Source of the DNA: Burkholderiaceae bacterium
Lineage (GTDB): Bacteria; Pseudomonadota; Gammaproteobacteria; Burkholderiales; Burkholderiaceae
Direction: 5' to 3'
Length of the DNA stretch: 64,000 nucleotides
Assembly: GCA_947450225.1 (NCBI GenBank)
Contig: CANFUO010000004.1
Coordinates: forward strand, 1 to 64,000
Positions 17,906-27,155 of the stretch are shown here, in pieces. The notes below the pieces were generated by a model, which did no database searches, was not told where the DNA came from, and saw only the letters and a program-made list of their open reading frames with translations. Numbering within the stretch: position 1 is the stretch's first letter; the number at the start of each line of letters is the position of its first letter. The translations under genes and the position numbers were made by a program.

Positions 17906-19912
17906 ATGATGTTTCAAAAGATACTAATTGCTAATCGCGGTGAAATCGCTTGTCGGATTATCAAAACTGCACGTCAAATGGGTATAAAAACGGTAGCCGT
18001 ATATTCCGATGCAGATCGAGAGGCTCGTCATGTTGAATTAGCAGATGAATCTGTTTATATAGGACCGGCACCCTCAAGAGAGTCGTATTTGGTGATCAAT
18101 CACTTGATAGAAGCATGTCGAGCAACAGGTGCGCAAGCAATACACCCTGGATATGGATTTCTTTCAGAAAATGAAGAATTTGCTCGTCTTGTAGAAGAGC
18201 AGGGAATTGTTTTTATTGGCCCCAAGCATGAAGCAATTGCGGCTATGGGAGATAAAATTGCCTCTAAAAAGCTAGCGGAGCAAGCCAAGGTCAACACAAT
18301 TCCTGGACATAATGAAGCGATTGCAAGTGCAGAGCAGGCGGTTGAAATAGCAAAAAAGATTGGTTATCCAGTCATGATCAAAGCTTCGGCAGGTGGCGGT
18401 GGTAAAGGACTTCGCGTAGCTCATTCTGAAGCAGAGGCATTTGAAGGTTTTACGTCATGTCAAAATGAAGCAAGAAATTCCTTTGGGGATGATCGAGTAT
18501 TTATTGAGAAATTTGTAGAAGAGCCCCGCCATATTGAAATTCAGATATTAGGAGATAGCTTTGGCAATATTGTTTATCTTTGGGAAAGAGAATGCTCTAT
18601 TCAAAGACGCCATCAAAAAGTGATTGAAGAAGCGCCATCCGCTTTCATTACCGAACAGACTAGAAAAGCGATGGGAGAGCAAGCTGTTGCCTTAGCACGT
18701 GCCGTGAAATATCAATCTGCAGGAACGGTTGAATTTGTCGTTGGTCAAGACCAATCATTTTATTTTCTGGAAATGAATACGCGATTGCAAGTTGAGCATC
18801 CAGTAACAGAAATGATCACAGGTATAGATCTTGTTGAACAAATGATTCGGGTTGCAGCAGGTGAGAAACTCTCGTTTGCGCAAGAGGATATTAAAAGAAA
18901 CGGTTGGGCCATTGAGTGCCGTATTAATGCCGAAGATCCTTATCGTCAATTTTTGCCGTCGACTGGACGTCTTGTTAAATATCAACCACCACCAGCTTCT
19001 GAAGGAGTGCGCGTTGATACGGGTGTTTATGAGGGTGGCGAAATTCCCATGTTTTATGACTCGATGATTGCAAAATTGATTACCCATGGCAAGAATCGTG
19101 AACAAGCCATTACAAAGATGCAAACTGCGTTAAATCAATTTGTCATACAGGGTATTGACTCGAACATACCCTTTCAATCAACTCTGATGAACCATCCCGA
19201 CTTTCAATCTGGAAAAATCAATACTGGCTTTATTAGTAAGCATTTCCCCAAAGGATTTACTGGCGCCGATTTAGATAAAGATACTAAACAATTACTCTGT
19301 GCAATTACAGCATCGATTCATTTGCAATATATTGAGCGATCAGGACACATTTCTGGTCAGCTTATAGGGCATGCCTCAGATGTTCCTAGTCAATTGACAG
19401 TGGTGATTGGAGAGCATGGTCATCAAGAATATGTTGATATTGAAGTTCAAGCAAATAGTGACGGCGATCATATCATTGTAGAAAGTAAAGAGTTTGATAT
19501 CAATAGTAATTGGCGTCCTGGACAGATTGTTTTTGCAGGTCTTGTTAATAATTCACCGATAGTGCTGCAAGCGCAACGAGAATCTATCTTTTATGTGCTC
19601 ACCTATAATGGCATCACATTTAAGGCGATGGTTATGTCTCGAAGTAAAGCCTTATTGCAAAAACTGATGCCATTTAAAGCACCACCTGATATGTCGCAGT
19701 ATCTACTATCACCAATGCCAGGCTTATTATCTGAAGTTTGCGTTGTGGTAGGGCAACACGTTCAAGTTGGTCAAAAGTTGGCGACGATTGAGGCCATGAA
19801 AATGGAGAATGTTTTAACCGCACAGAATGAGGGTGTTGTAGCACAAATATTGGCCAATAGTGGTGAGAGTTTGGCTGTGGATCAAATTATTATTCGTTTT
19901 GATAAGGGGTAG
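17906..19912 (+). CDS. pccA: Propionyl/acetyl-CoA carboxylase alpha subunit (biotin carboxylase plus biotin carrier)
   Basis: This 668-residue protein has a biotin carboxylase domain (ILIANRGEIACRI at the N-terminus, KASAGGGGKGLRV for ATP grasp, EMNTRLQVEHPVTE in the active site). A linker domain follows, then a C-terminal biotinyl domain with AMKMEN; Lys near 632 carries biotin. With PccB it forms methylmalonyl-CoA from propionyl-CoA. Operon context with the mutase decides propionyl- over acetyl-CoA as substrate. It starts ATGATG after a GGAAAAATC leader. Confidence 0.93.
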   Translation: MMFQKILIANRGEIACRIIKTARQMGIKTVAVYSDADREARHVELADESVYIGPAPSRESYLVINHLIEACRATGAQAIHPGYGFLSENEEFARLVEEQGIVFIGPKHEAIAAMGDKIASKKLAEQAKVNTIPGHNEAIASAEQAVEIAKKIGYPVMIKASAGGGGKGLRVAHSEAEAFEGFTSCQNEARNSFGDDRVFIEKFVEEPRHIEIQILGDSFGNIVYLWERECSIQRRHQKVIEEAPSAFITEQTRKAMGEQAVALARAVKYQSAGTVEFVVGQDQSFYFLEMNTRLQVEHPVTEMITGIDLVEQMIRVAAGEKLSFAQEDIKRNGWAIECRINAEDPYRQFLPSTGRLVKYQPPPASEGVRVDTGVYEGGEIPMFYDSMIAKLITHGKNREQAITKMQTALNQFVIQGIDSNIPFQSTLMNHPDFQSGKINTGFISKHFPKGFTGADLDKDTKQLLCAITASIHLQYIERSGHISGQLIGHASDVPSQLTVVIGEHGHQEYVDIEVQANSDGDHIIVESKEFDINSNWRPGQIVFAGLVNNSPIVLQAQRESIFYVLTYNGITFKAMVMSRSKALLQKLMPFKAPPDMSQYLLSPMPGLLSEVCVVVGQHVQVGQKLATIEAMKMENVLTAQNEGVVAQILANSGESLAVDQIIIRFDKG

Positions 19913-19914
19913 TT

Positions 19915-20379
19915 ATGCAACGACCGTTTCGTGTATTAGGTGTTCAACAAATAGCCATAGGCGCAATTAATAAAAATGAAATTAAAAATCTATGGCAAGA
20001 CATGCTTGGATTTACATTCAAAAGTACTTTTATCTCTGAAAAAGAAAATGTTGATGAAGATATTTTTACCGTTGGGGGTGGAGATCATCCCATTGAGTTT
20101 GATTTAATGCAACCCTTGGATCCTGAAAAAAAACCTGCAGTACATACCACGCCACTCAATCACATTGGTTTATGGATTGATGATTTACCCAAAGCTGTAG
20201 AGTGGTTAACCGAACAGGGTGTGCGATTTGCGCCAGGGGGTATTCGTCGGGGTGGTGATGGACATAACATCATTTTTATTCACCCTAAAAGTAATGAAGA
20301 GTTTCCAATATCAGGATATGGAGTGCTGATTGAATTAGTGCAAGCCCCTCAAGAAGTCATTGATCAGGCTAATAAATAA
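19915..20379 (+). CDS. VOC-family methylmalonyl-CoA epimerase-like protein
   Basis: The 154-residue protein begins two bases after pccA with an AAGGGG ribosome site. It has the paired beta-alpha-beta modules of the vicinal oxygen chelate fold. Position predicts the epimerase that turns (S)- into (R)-methylmalonyl-CoA. Of the four expected metal positions I see His in LNHIGLWIDD and Glu in LIELVQAP. The first, normally the His of a DHIAI-type strand, is Gln (VQQIAIG), and the second reads Glu in PIEFDL. It may use altered metal binding or act on another substrate. Confidence 0.65.
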   Translation: MQRPFRVLGVQQIAIGAINKNEIKNLWQDMLGFTFKSTFISEKENVDEDIFTVGGGDHPIEFDLMQPLDPEKKPAVHTTPLNHIGLWIDDLPKAVEWLTEQGVRFAPGGIRRGGDGHNIIFIHPKSNEEFPISGYGVLIELVQAPQEVIDQANK

Positions 20380-20461
20380 AATTTTAAGAGCCAATTTTTC
20401 ATTTACGATGACTTTTTGGCATAATTGAACCTTGTTTTTAATTTGACCTGCTGGAGAAAAA

Positions 20462-22039
20462 ATGTCTAATTTGCCCCAAGGTATGGAAATCCATGCTGAT
20501 ATCACCCCTGAATTTGCCACGATCTTAACGCCTGAGGCCTTAGCCTTAGTTGCAAAATTACACCATGCTTTTGAGCCACGCCGTAAAGAGTTATTAAAAG
20601 TACGTGTGGAAAGAACTAAACGTCTTGATGCTGGTGAAATTCCAGATTTTCTACCAGAAACGAAGTCTATTCGTGAAGGCGATTGGAAAATTGCTCCAAT
20701 TCCAGAAGCTCTTTACTGTCGACGTGTTGAAATTACAGGGCCAGTTGATGCAAAGATGGTGATAAATGCATACAATTCCGGTGCCGACTCTTACATGACA
20801 GACTTTGAAGATTCCAACAGTCCAAGTTGGTCTAATCAAATTCAAGGTCAAATCAATTTAAGAAGTGCCATTAAACGCGAGTTACGTTTAGAGCAGAATG
20901 GTAAAACTTACGCCCTAAATGACAAAATTGCAGTATTGCAAGTTCGTCCAAGAGGCTGGCATTTAGATGAAAAGCATGTAACGATTGACGGTCAGCGAAT
21001 TTCTGGAGGTGTTTTTGACTTTGCGCTGTTCTTATTTCATAACGCACGTGAACTATTAGCTCGTGGTGCTGGCCCATATTTTTATTTGCCAAAAATGGAA
21101 AGTCATTTAGAGGCACGTTTATGGAATGACATCTTCGTGATGGCCCAACAAGAAATGGGCTTACCACAAGGAACTATTAAAGCTACTGTTTTGATTGAAA
21201 CCATCCTAGCAGCATTTGAGATGGATGAAATCCTATATGAATTACGTGATCACAGTGCAGGATTAAATGCAGGCCGTTGGGATTACATATTCTCGTGTAT
21301 TAAAAAGTTTAAAGTAGACAAAAATTTCTGCTTGGCAGATCGAGCAAAAGTGACGATGACAGCGCCTTTTATGCGTTCATATGCTTTGTTATTGCTTAAA
21401 ACATGTCATCATCGTGGTGCGCCAGCCATTGGTGGAATGAGTGCATTGATTCCAATTAAAAATGATCCAGAGAAAAATGCGATCGCGATGGGTGGCATTA
21501 TTGCTGATAAAAGACGTGATGCAGAAGATGGTTATGACGGCGGATGGGTAGCGCATCCAGGCTTAGTGGAACCCGCAATGATTGAATTTAAGAAAGTATT
21601 AGGCGATAAACTCAATCAATTCGAAAAACAGAAACCAGAAGTGCAGGTAAAAGGTTCAGATTTGTTAGATTTTCAACCTGAAACGCCAATTACGGAAGCT
21701 GGACTGCGCATGAATATTAATGTAGGGATTCATTATTTAGGTGCGTGGTTAGCTGGTAATGGTTGTGTGCCGATTCATAATCTTATGGAAGATGCTGCAA
21801 CAGCAGAAATTAGTCGCTCCCAAGTTTGGCAGTGGATTCGTTCACCCAAGGGTGTTTTAGATGATGGTCGAAAAGTCACAGTTGATATGGTCAAAGGGTA
21901 TATCAAAGAGGAATTAGTAAAAGTGAGTAATTCGGGAGCAACTGGTCATTGGACTCGTGCTGCTGAAATATTTGATCACATGTCAACTGGGGAAGCTTTC
22001 GAAGAGTTCCTCACTTTACCCCTGTACGAAGAAATTTAA
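20462..22039 (+). CDS. aceB: Malate synthase (type A)
   Basis: The 525-residue enzyme condenses glyoxylate and acetyl-CoA to malate. It is the shorter, non-G form. Typical segments include DFEDSNSPSW with acidic metal ligands, LQVRPRGWHLDEKHV, FYLPKMESHLEARLWNDIF, LIETILAAFEMDEILYELRD and the C-terminal ATAEISRSQVWQWI with the catalytic region. A GGAG site lies ahead of the start. It stands alone 80 bases after the epimerase-like gene. No isocitrate lyase is visible in the window. Confidence 0.95.
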   Translation: MSNLPQGMEIHADITPEFATILTPEALALVAKLHHAFEPRRKELLKVRVERTKRLDAGEIPDFLPETKSIREGDWKIAPIPEALYCRRVEITGPVDAKMVINAYNSGADSYMTDFEDSNSPSWSNQIQGQINLRSAIKRELRLEQNGKTYALNDKIAVLQVRPRGWHLDEKHVTIDGQRISGGVFDFALFLFHNARELLARGAGPYFYLPKMESHLEARLWNDIFVMAQQEMGLPQGTIKATVLIETILAAFEMDEILYELRDHSAGLNAGRWDYIFSCIKKFKVDKNFCLADRAKVTMTAPFMRSYALLLLKTCHHRGAPAIGGMSALIPIKNDPEKNAIAMGGIIADKRRDAEDGYDGGWVAHPGLVEPAMIEFKKVLGDKLNQFEKQKPEVQVKGSDLLDFQPETPITEAGLRMNINVGIHYLGAWLAGNGCVPIHNLMEDAATAEISRSQVWQWIRSPKGVLDDGRKVTVDMVKGYIKEELVKVSNSGATGHWTRAAEIFDHMSTGEAFEEFLTLPLYEEI

Positions 22040-22065
22040 TTCTTTTGAAAATTGGTATCGAAAGT

Positions 22066-22761
22066 ATGCCAATCCTTGCCATCGACACTTCATCGCAGTG
22101 GTGTTCGGTGGCAATTTATTTTTCTGATGGCACACATCTATCCCGACACGAAAAAGTAGGCAATCAAGCCAGCCAAGTACTTTTAACTTGGATCGATGAG
22201 CTGATGCATGAGACCAATTTAACTTGGAAAGATCTGCAAGCCTTGGCAGTCTCACAAGGCCCAGGTGCTTTTACTGGCATTCGGCTTGGGTTAGGTGTTG
22301 CACAGGGAATTGCGTATGCACAGCAAAAGCCATTAATTCCTATTCCGAGCTTAGACGGCATGATTGCTTATCAATTATTTATCAAAGGAATGAAGGTCCT
22401 CCCATTGCAAGGTATTCATGCAATGATTGATGCGCGCATGCAACAAGTTTATTTTGCGTCATATCAAATCGGCCAAGATAAAACAATTCATCGTGATTCT
22501 GGTGTGCAACTCATTAATCTCAACGATTTGAACTTTAATCAGCAGGATATTTACTTCGCCTATGACCTCGATGGATATATTCAAGAAGGAATCATTGCGT
22601 CACCGCAAATATATGAAGCCTCTACGCCACATGCTTTAGGTATAGCCTATCTGGCTTCATTAAAGCAAGATACAGAGCAATTTCTACCAAAGGACTGCCA
22701 ACCCCTTTATATACGTGATCAAGTAGCCTTGAGCATAGCGCAACGGGCAAACAAGAACTAA
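22066..22761 (+). CDS. tsaB: tRNA threonylcarbamoyladenosine biosynthesis protein TsaB
   Basis: The product (231 residues from the ATG at 22066) opens with PILAIDTSSQWCSVAI and carries SQGPGAFTGIRLGLGVAQG, both diagnostic for TsaB. TsaB is the scaffold partner of TsaD in the t6A modification of tRNAs reading ANN codons. A TTG seven codons upstream is in frame but adds residues absent from the family. It is followed by rimI, a conserved neighbour. Confidence 0.93.
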   Translation: MPILAIDTSSQWCSVAIYFSDGTHLSRHEKVGNQASQVLLTWIDELMHETNLTWKDLQALAVSQGPGAFTGIRLGLGVAQGIAYAQQKPLIPIPSLDGMIAYQLFIKGMKVLPLQGIHAMIDARMQQVYFASYQIGQDKTIHRDSGVQLINLNDLNFNQQDIYFAYDLDGYIQEGIIASPQIYEASTPHALGIAYLASLKQDTEQFLPKDCQPLYIRDQVALSIAQRANKN

Positions 22762-22783
22762 GATAAATGGCTAACGAATCGCT

Positions 22784-23254
22784 ATGACAAATTTTCGTTT
22801 TAAGATCATGGAACAAGGAGATTTAAAAAGGGTCTTGGAGATAGAGTCCATCTCACACTCACACCCATGGACGGAAAAAAACTTTTTGGACTGTATAAAG
22901 GTGCCTTATTGGAATTACGTATTCCTTGAGGAGTCTTACGAATCACCAATCATTGGTCATTGCATCGTGATGCCTGGAGTTGAAGAGTTACATTTATTAA
23001 ATATTACGATCGATCCTCGTTATCGACGCAATAAAATTGCCTCGCAAGCATTGATAGCTTTAGAGAAAATTGGTCTTGAAAAAGGGTATGCAAGAATACT
23101 GCTGGAAGTAAGGAAAAGTAATTCTTTAGCGATAGCAATGTATGAGAAATTAGCTTATCGACTGATTGGCGCTAGAAAAGATTATTATCCTATGGATGAT
23201 AATCATCAAAAGCTTCGAGAAGATGCGATGGTAATGGAAAAGATCATTCGGTAA
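22784..23254 (+). CDS. rimI: Ribosomal protein S18-alanine N-acetyltransferase
   Basis: The 156-residue GNAT enzyme has HPWTEKNFLDCI near the N-terminus, LHLLNITIDPRYRRNKIAS for acetyl-CoA binding, and a C-terminal RLIGARKDYYP segment with the Tyr typical of RimI. It acetylates the N-terminus of S18. It follows tsaB by 22 bases and precedes a psi/UDG-like gene by four bases, so the three are likely co-transcribed. Confidence 0.92.
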   Translation: MTNFRFKIMEQGDLKRVLEIESISHSHPWTEKNFLDCIKVPYWNYVFLEESYESPIIGHCIVMPGVEELHLLNITIDPRYRRNKIASQALIALEKIGLEKGYARILLEVRKSNSLAIAMYEKLAYRLIGARKDYYPMDDNHQKLREDAMVMEKIIR

Positions 23255-23258
23255 TCAG

Positions 23259-23759
23259 ATGAATAAAGCAATACTCCTCAAAGAAATGGGTATCAGTTCA
23301 TGGAAACTGAGGGATATTAACGCTCAACCAGAAGTGCCGCCGCACAATAAAAAGTTGGAGAACAAAGGAATGAATACAGAATTCCCACTATGGACATTAA
23401 TGTATGAGGAAAGTGATTTACTGCCCTCGTTGTGGAAGGATATTCAAACAGTTGTTCAAAATTTTGGGGTCAACATTCAAGTTCTACCATTTCAACCGCA
23501 AGCAATAGCTTCAGGCCTGATTCAAGGCCAGTTGTTAATCTGCTTTGGAGAAAAATCAGGGCAGCATTATTCAGGTGAAATCACGGCAGTAGAAGGTTTA
23601 AGAGAGATTTTATTTGAAACAATGGGAGCTAATGATCAAGAAATCCCAGTCATTGTTTCCTATTCGATGAAACAAATAGCAAGCTCAGGACAAAAAAAGA
23701 AGAAGCTATGGGACGATTTGATTTTTGCTAGAAATGTTTATCTAGACACCATGTCTTAA
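23259..23759 (+). CDS. UDG-fold protein lacking catalytic motifs, possible DNA polymerase III psi (HolD)-like subunit
   Basis: The 166-residue protein has an N-terminal LLKEMGISSWKLRD (residues 6-19), like the start of HolD as I recall it (LGITQW followed by LR). Its C-terminal half reads LLICFGEKSG, then PVIVSYSMKQI and KKLWDDLIFAR. This follows the last strands of family-4/5 uracil-DNA glycosylases, where the matching Tyr-His-Pro motif would be. Here that His is absent, and no GEAPG motif is seen. HolD is known to have a UDG-like fold, and E. coli holD is beside rimI, as here. It could instead be a decayed glycosylase. Confidence 0.45.
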   Translation: MNKAILLKEMGISSWKLRDINAQPEVPPHNKKLENKGMNTEFPLWTLMYEESDLLPSLWKDIQTVVQNFGVNIQVLPFQPQAIASGLIQGQLLICFGEKSGQHYSGEITAVEGLREILFETMGANDQEIPVIVSYSMKQIASSGQKKKKLWDDLIFARNVYLDTMS

Positions 23760-25081
23760 GGGTGAGGATGTTTTTCTTCACCGATTAAATACAAGGAGTC
23801 ATATTCCTTTTGATTACATTGATGTCGGTAGATTACTAAAGCCATCGTAACGATGACAAAGCAACCAAACATCAGAATCACCGCTTGAACTGGCAAATTA
23901 AGTGAGATGAGCAGGGCGTATAGACCCAGCATGAATAGTACAGATAAATTCTCATTAAAATTTTGAATAGCTATGGAATGACCAGCAGATAGTAGAACGT
24001 GACCACGATGCTGAAGAAGAGCGTTCATCGGCACGACAAAATAGCCAGACATCCAGCCTATCGTTATCAAGAAAACGTATGTAAAGAGAAGATGAGCATG
24101 GATGGTGATGAAGCCCAAGTTCACCATTAAATTACCAAATTGTTCCTTTTGAAAGGCGGCAAGTGTAATCACCAAAAAGCCCATAATGACACCGTACTTA
24201 AGGACAACTAAGGAGTTACTCAAAGGAACTCTTGCGGCGGCCCACATGGCTCCTCCTGCTACCCCAAGGGCAACAATGGCTTGCAAAATAGCACCTTGAG
24301 ATAAATCCATGCCCAGTGTGGACTCGGCCCATTTAATGATGATAAATTGCAAAGTGGCGCCAATACCCCAAAAAAGAGTCGTAACAGCTAAAGAGATTTG
24401 ACCCAAACGATCATTCCATAAAACCATGAAATTGTGAGAAAACTCACGAACGAGCTTGATGGGGTTTTTAGATGAAACATTGTAGGTGACCCCAGTATCA
24501 GGAATCCGTAAATTGATGATAGCGGCAATGACATATAAGCTAACAATTAATGCGATAGCGGCTTCTGGCGGAGTATCAATATGCGTATCAACTAAGGGCA
24601 AGTCAAGTAACAAAAGGGTTTTAGCGATATGAGGACTAATGAGTAAACCACCTAAAACAGTACCTAAAATAATAGAGCAGACAGTTAAGCCCTCGATCCA
24701 GCCATTGGCGGCAACCAACTTTTCTGCAGGCAGCAGCTCTGTCAGGATGCCATATTTAGCAGGGGAATATGCGGCGGCTCCAAAACCCACAATTGCATAG
24801 GATAATAGGGGGTGAAGACCGAGTAACATAGCAACACAACCAACCACCTTAATGGAGTTAGTTAAAAACATGACCTTACCTTTTGGCCGTGAATCAGCAA
24901 AAGCACCGACATATGCAGCAAGAACTACATAGGATAATACGAAGAAGAGTTTGAGCAAAGGTGTCATCCATTCAGGTGACTGAATTTGTACCAAAAGAGA
25001 GATGGCAGCGATGAGTAGAGCATTATCGGCTAACGAAGAAAAAAACTGCGCAGCCATAATTGAATAAAAACCTGGTTTCAT
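23756..25081 (-). CDS. lplT: Lysophospholipid transporter LplT (MFS)
   Basis: The 441-residue membrane protein has about twelve hydrophobic segments and an N-terminus (QFFSSLADNALLIAAISLL) typical of LplT. AYVGAFADSRPKGKVMF is the loop between helices 2 and 3, and AAYSPAKYGILTELLPAEKLVAANGW is the most conserved stretch of the family. LplT flips lysophospholipids across the inner membrane for re-acylation. No acyltransferase partner gene is adjacent. It converges on the psi-like gene with a four-base overlap. Confidence 0.9.
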   Translation of the reverse strand: MKPGFYSIMAAQFFSSLADNALLIAAISLLVQIQSPEWMTPLLKLFFVLSYVVLAAYVGAFADSRPKGKVMFLTNSIKVVGCVAMLLGLHPLLSYAIVGFGAAAYSPAKYGILTELLPAEKLVAANGWIEGLTVCSIILGTVLGGLLISPHIAKTLLLLDLPLVDTHIDTPPEAAIALIVSLYVIAAIINLRIPDTGVTYNVSSKNPIKLVREFSHNFMVLWNDRLGQISLAVTTLFWGIGATLQFIIIKWAESTLGMDLSQGAILQAIVALGVAGGAMWAAARVPLSNSLVVLKYGVIMGFLVITLAAFQKEQFGNLMVNLGFITIHAHLLFTYVFLITIGWMSGYFVVPMNALLQHRGHVLLSAGHSIAIQNFNENLSVLFMLGLYALLISLNLPVQAVILMFGCFVIVTMALVIYRHQCNQKEYDSLYLIGEEKHPHP

Positions 25082-25129
25082 TCGTACAATGATAAGTTAA
25101 ACATTAAATAATTTCCAAAATCTAAATAT

Positions 25130-26257
25130 ATGAAGCATCGTCCAATCAGAGCCTCGATTTTGACACATAATTTAAGTCATAACCTTTCAGTTGTCAAAAA
25201 AATGACAAATGATCGTCCAACATGGGCGATTGTCAAAGCAAATGCCTATGGTCATGGTTTGGAGCCAGCCCTTAAAGCCTTTAGCCAGAGTGAGGGTATT
25301 GCTTTATTAGATATAGGTCATGCTGCATTAGCAAGGAAACTTGGCTGGAGCGGAAAGATACTTTTATTAGAAGGTATTTTCTCCGAGTCTGACTTAAATG
25401 AGGTAAACGCTCTATCGTGCGACATGGTGGTGCATGATGAACAGCAACTAAGTTGGTTCGTTGGTTGGTTGAGCCAACAAACACCCACGATAAAAGCGGT
25501 TTTTCTAAAACAATGTGCTATTTGGCTAAAACTAAACTCAGGAATGAATCGTTTAGGATTTAAATCAGCCCAATATGGACTTAGTTATGAAATCTTTAAG
25601 AATTTGGGTTGTACAGTAAATCATTTGACGCATTTTGCAAACGCGGATGATTCATCCAAATCTCCTTCAGTAGGTTCGCAATGGGAGATCTTTATGAAGG
25701 CCACACAATACGTTGATGGTCTAAAAAGCGCTGCAAATTCAGCTGCTGTGATTAATCATACCCAAACGCATGCCGATATGACAAGGCCAGGAATTATGTT
25801 GTACGGAGCCTCGCCCTCCGGCGTATATCAAGATATCGCGCATTTGGGACTCAAGGCGGGGATGAACTTACGATCCGAGATTATTGCGATCCAAGAAATA
25901 CAAGCGGGAGATAGAGTCGGATATGGCAGTCAATTTGAAGCAATGAAAAATTCTAGAATTGCAGTTATTGCATGTGGTTATGCCGATGGATATCCTCGGC
26001 ACGCTCCTAATGGCACTCCAGTATGGGTAGGTAAACAAGGGAATATTGCTGATGGTCAGATAGCTCCCATAGTGGGTAGAGTATCGATGGACATGATTAC
26101 TGTGGATATTAGTGCAATACCCGACGCGCAGATTGGCTCCCCAGTTGAATTATGGGGGGAGCTATTACCGATAGATGAAGTTGCTACCCATGCAAACACA
26201 GTTGGCTATGAACTGATGTGTGGCTTAGCTAGTCGTGTTGACCTAGAAATACTTTAG
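25130..26257 (+). CDS. alr: Alanine racemase
   Basis: The 375-residue PLP enzyme supplies D-alanine for peptidoglycan. WAIVKANAYGHG holds the PLP lysine (K36). SGMNRLGF and MTRPGIMLYGASP follow, and VGYGSQFEA provides the catalytic Tyr of the partner subunit. CGYADGYPR and GRVSMDMITVD complete the set. The length is normal. It is divergent from lplT across 48 bases and overlaps the end of the convergent bamD by four bases. Confidence 0.95.
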   Translation: MKHRPIRASILTHNLSHNLSVVKKMTNDRPTWAIVKANAYGHGLEPALKAFSQSEGIALLDIGHAALARKLGWSGKILLLEGIFSESDLNEVNALSCDMVVHDEQQLSWFVGWLSQQTPTIKAVFLKQCAIWLKLNSGMNRLGFKSAQYGLSYEIFKNLGCTVNHLTHFANADDSSKSPSVGSQWEIFMKATQYVDGLKSAANSAAVINHTQTHADMTRPGIMLYGASPSGVYQDIAHLGLKAGMNLRSEIIAIQEIQAGDRVGYGSQFEAMKNSRIAVIACGYADGYPRHAPNGTPVWVGKQGNIADGQIAPIVGRVSMDMITVDISAIPDAQIGSPVELWGELLPIDEVATHANTVGYELMCGLASRVDLEIL

Positions 26258-27150
26258 TTCGTTGTATTCCAAAATTGCCACCATTTAGATGGTTGGGCAG
26301 TTACCGCTTGGCGTTTCCCTGTCTTGAAAATCTCACTATTGGGAAAGTTGGTATTAAAAATACGCATCGTATCAGCACTAAGGTCTTTTAATCCAAGTGC
26401 ATCATACGACTTCACCATTAAATACAGGGCTTCTTCAATGGCAGGGGCACGATCATAGTCTTTAAGGGCGGTTTGTGAGCGATTAATGGTTGCTACGTAG
26501 GCACCGCGTCGGTAATAGTATCTTGCGGCATTCACATCACTCTCTGCCAAAGCATTGACAATATAGCGCATTCGATCCAAGGCGTCAGGAGTATATTTAC
26601 TATCAGGGTATCTAAGAGTCAGTACTTTAAAAGCTTCATAGGCATCTTTAGAGGCTTTTGGATCACGTTCACTTAAGTCCTGTCCGGAAAACTTCGCTAA
26701 AAATCCCAAATTATCGTTAAAAGTGATTAAACCTTTTAAATAATATGCGTAATCAATATCAGGATGGCCCGGGTGAAGCTGAATAAAGCGGTTAATTGAT
26801 GCAAGGGCCAGTTCTTGTTCGTTTCTTTTCCAGTTACAGTAAGCAGAGTTAATTTGGGCCTGTTCGGCTAAAGGGCCAAAAGGGTAACGTGCTTCTAATT
26901 TTTCGTAAAATTTGACGCAATTAGGATAGTCGTTGTCGTTAATGGCGGTTTTAGCTTCACTGATTAGTTTACTTTGGGACCAACCAGCTGTTTCATCAAT
27001 ATCCTTGCCAGCACAACCGCAGAGGAGGGAGGTGATCAATAGCAGGGGTAAATACACCCAATTACTAGTTAGACGCTTTAAACTTGGTAAATTAGTCAAC
27101 AATTGAATCTCGAAAAAAATAAAAAACATGGTTAAAAAGCCCATACTCAA
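26254..27150 (-). CDS. bamD: Outer membrane assembly lipoprotein BamD
   Basis: The TPR lipoprotein of the BAM complex. A signal sequence ends in a lipobox (LLCG before Cys at residue 46 of the longest frame). YEKLEARYPFGPLAEQAQI and GHPDIDYAYYLKGL are typical BamD TPR segments, followed by SERDPKASKDAYEAF. The longest frame (298 residues) begins only five bases from the divergent rluD and gives an overlong signal peptide. A TTG about 17 codons further in would give a normal one, so the start is uncertain. Confidence 0.9.
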   Translation of the reverse strand: MSMGFLTMFFIFFEIQLLTNLPSLKRLTSNWVYLPLLLITSLLCGCAGKDIDETAGWSQSKLISEAKTAINDNDYPNCVKFYEKLEARYPFGPLAEQAQINSAYCNWKRNEQELALASINRFIQLHPGHPDIDYAYYLKGLITFNDNLGFLAKFSGQDLSERDPKASKDAYEAFKVLTLRYPDSKYTPDALDRMRYIVNALAESDVNAARYYYRRGAYVATINRSQTALKDYDRAPAIEEALYLMVKSYDALGLKDLSADTMRIFNTNFPNSEIFKTGKRQAVTAQPSKWWQFWNTTN

Positions 27151-27155
27151 ATATT

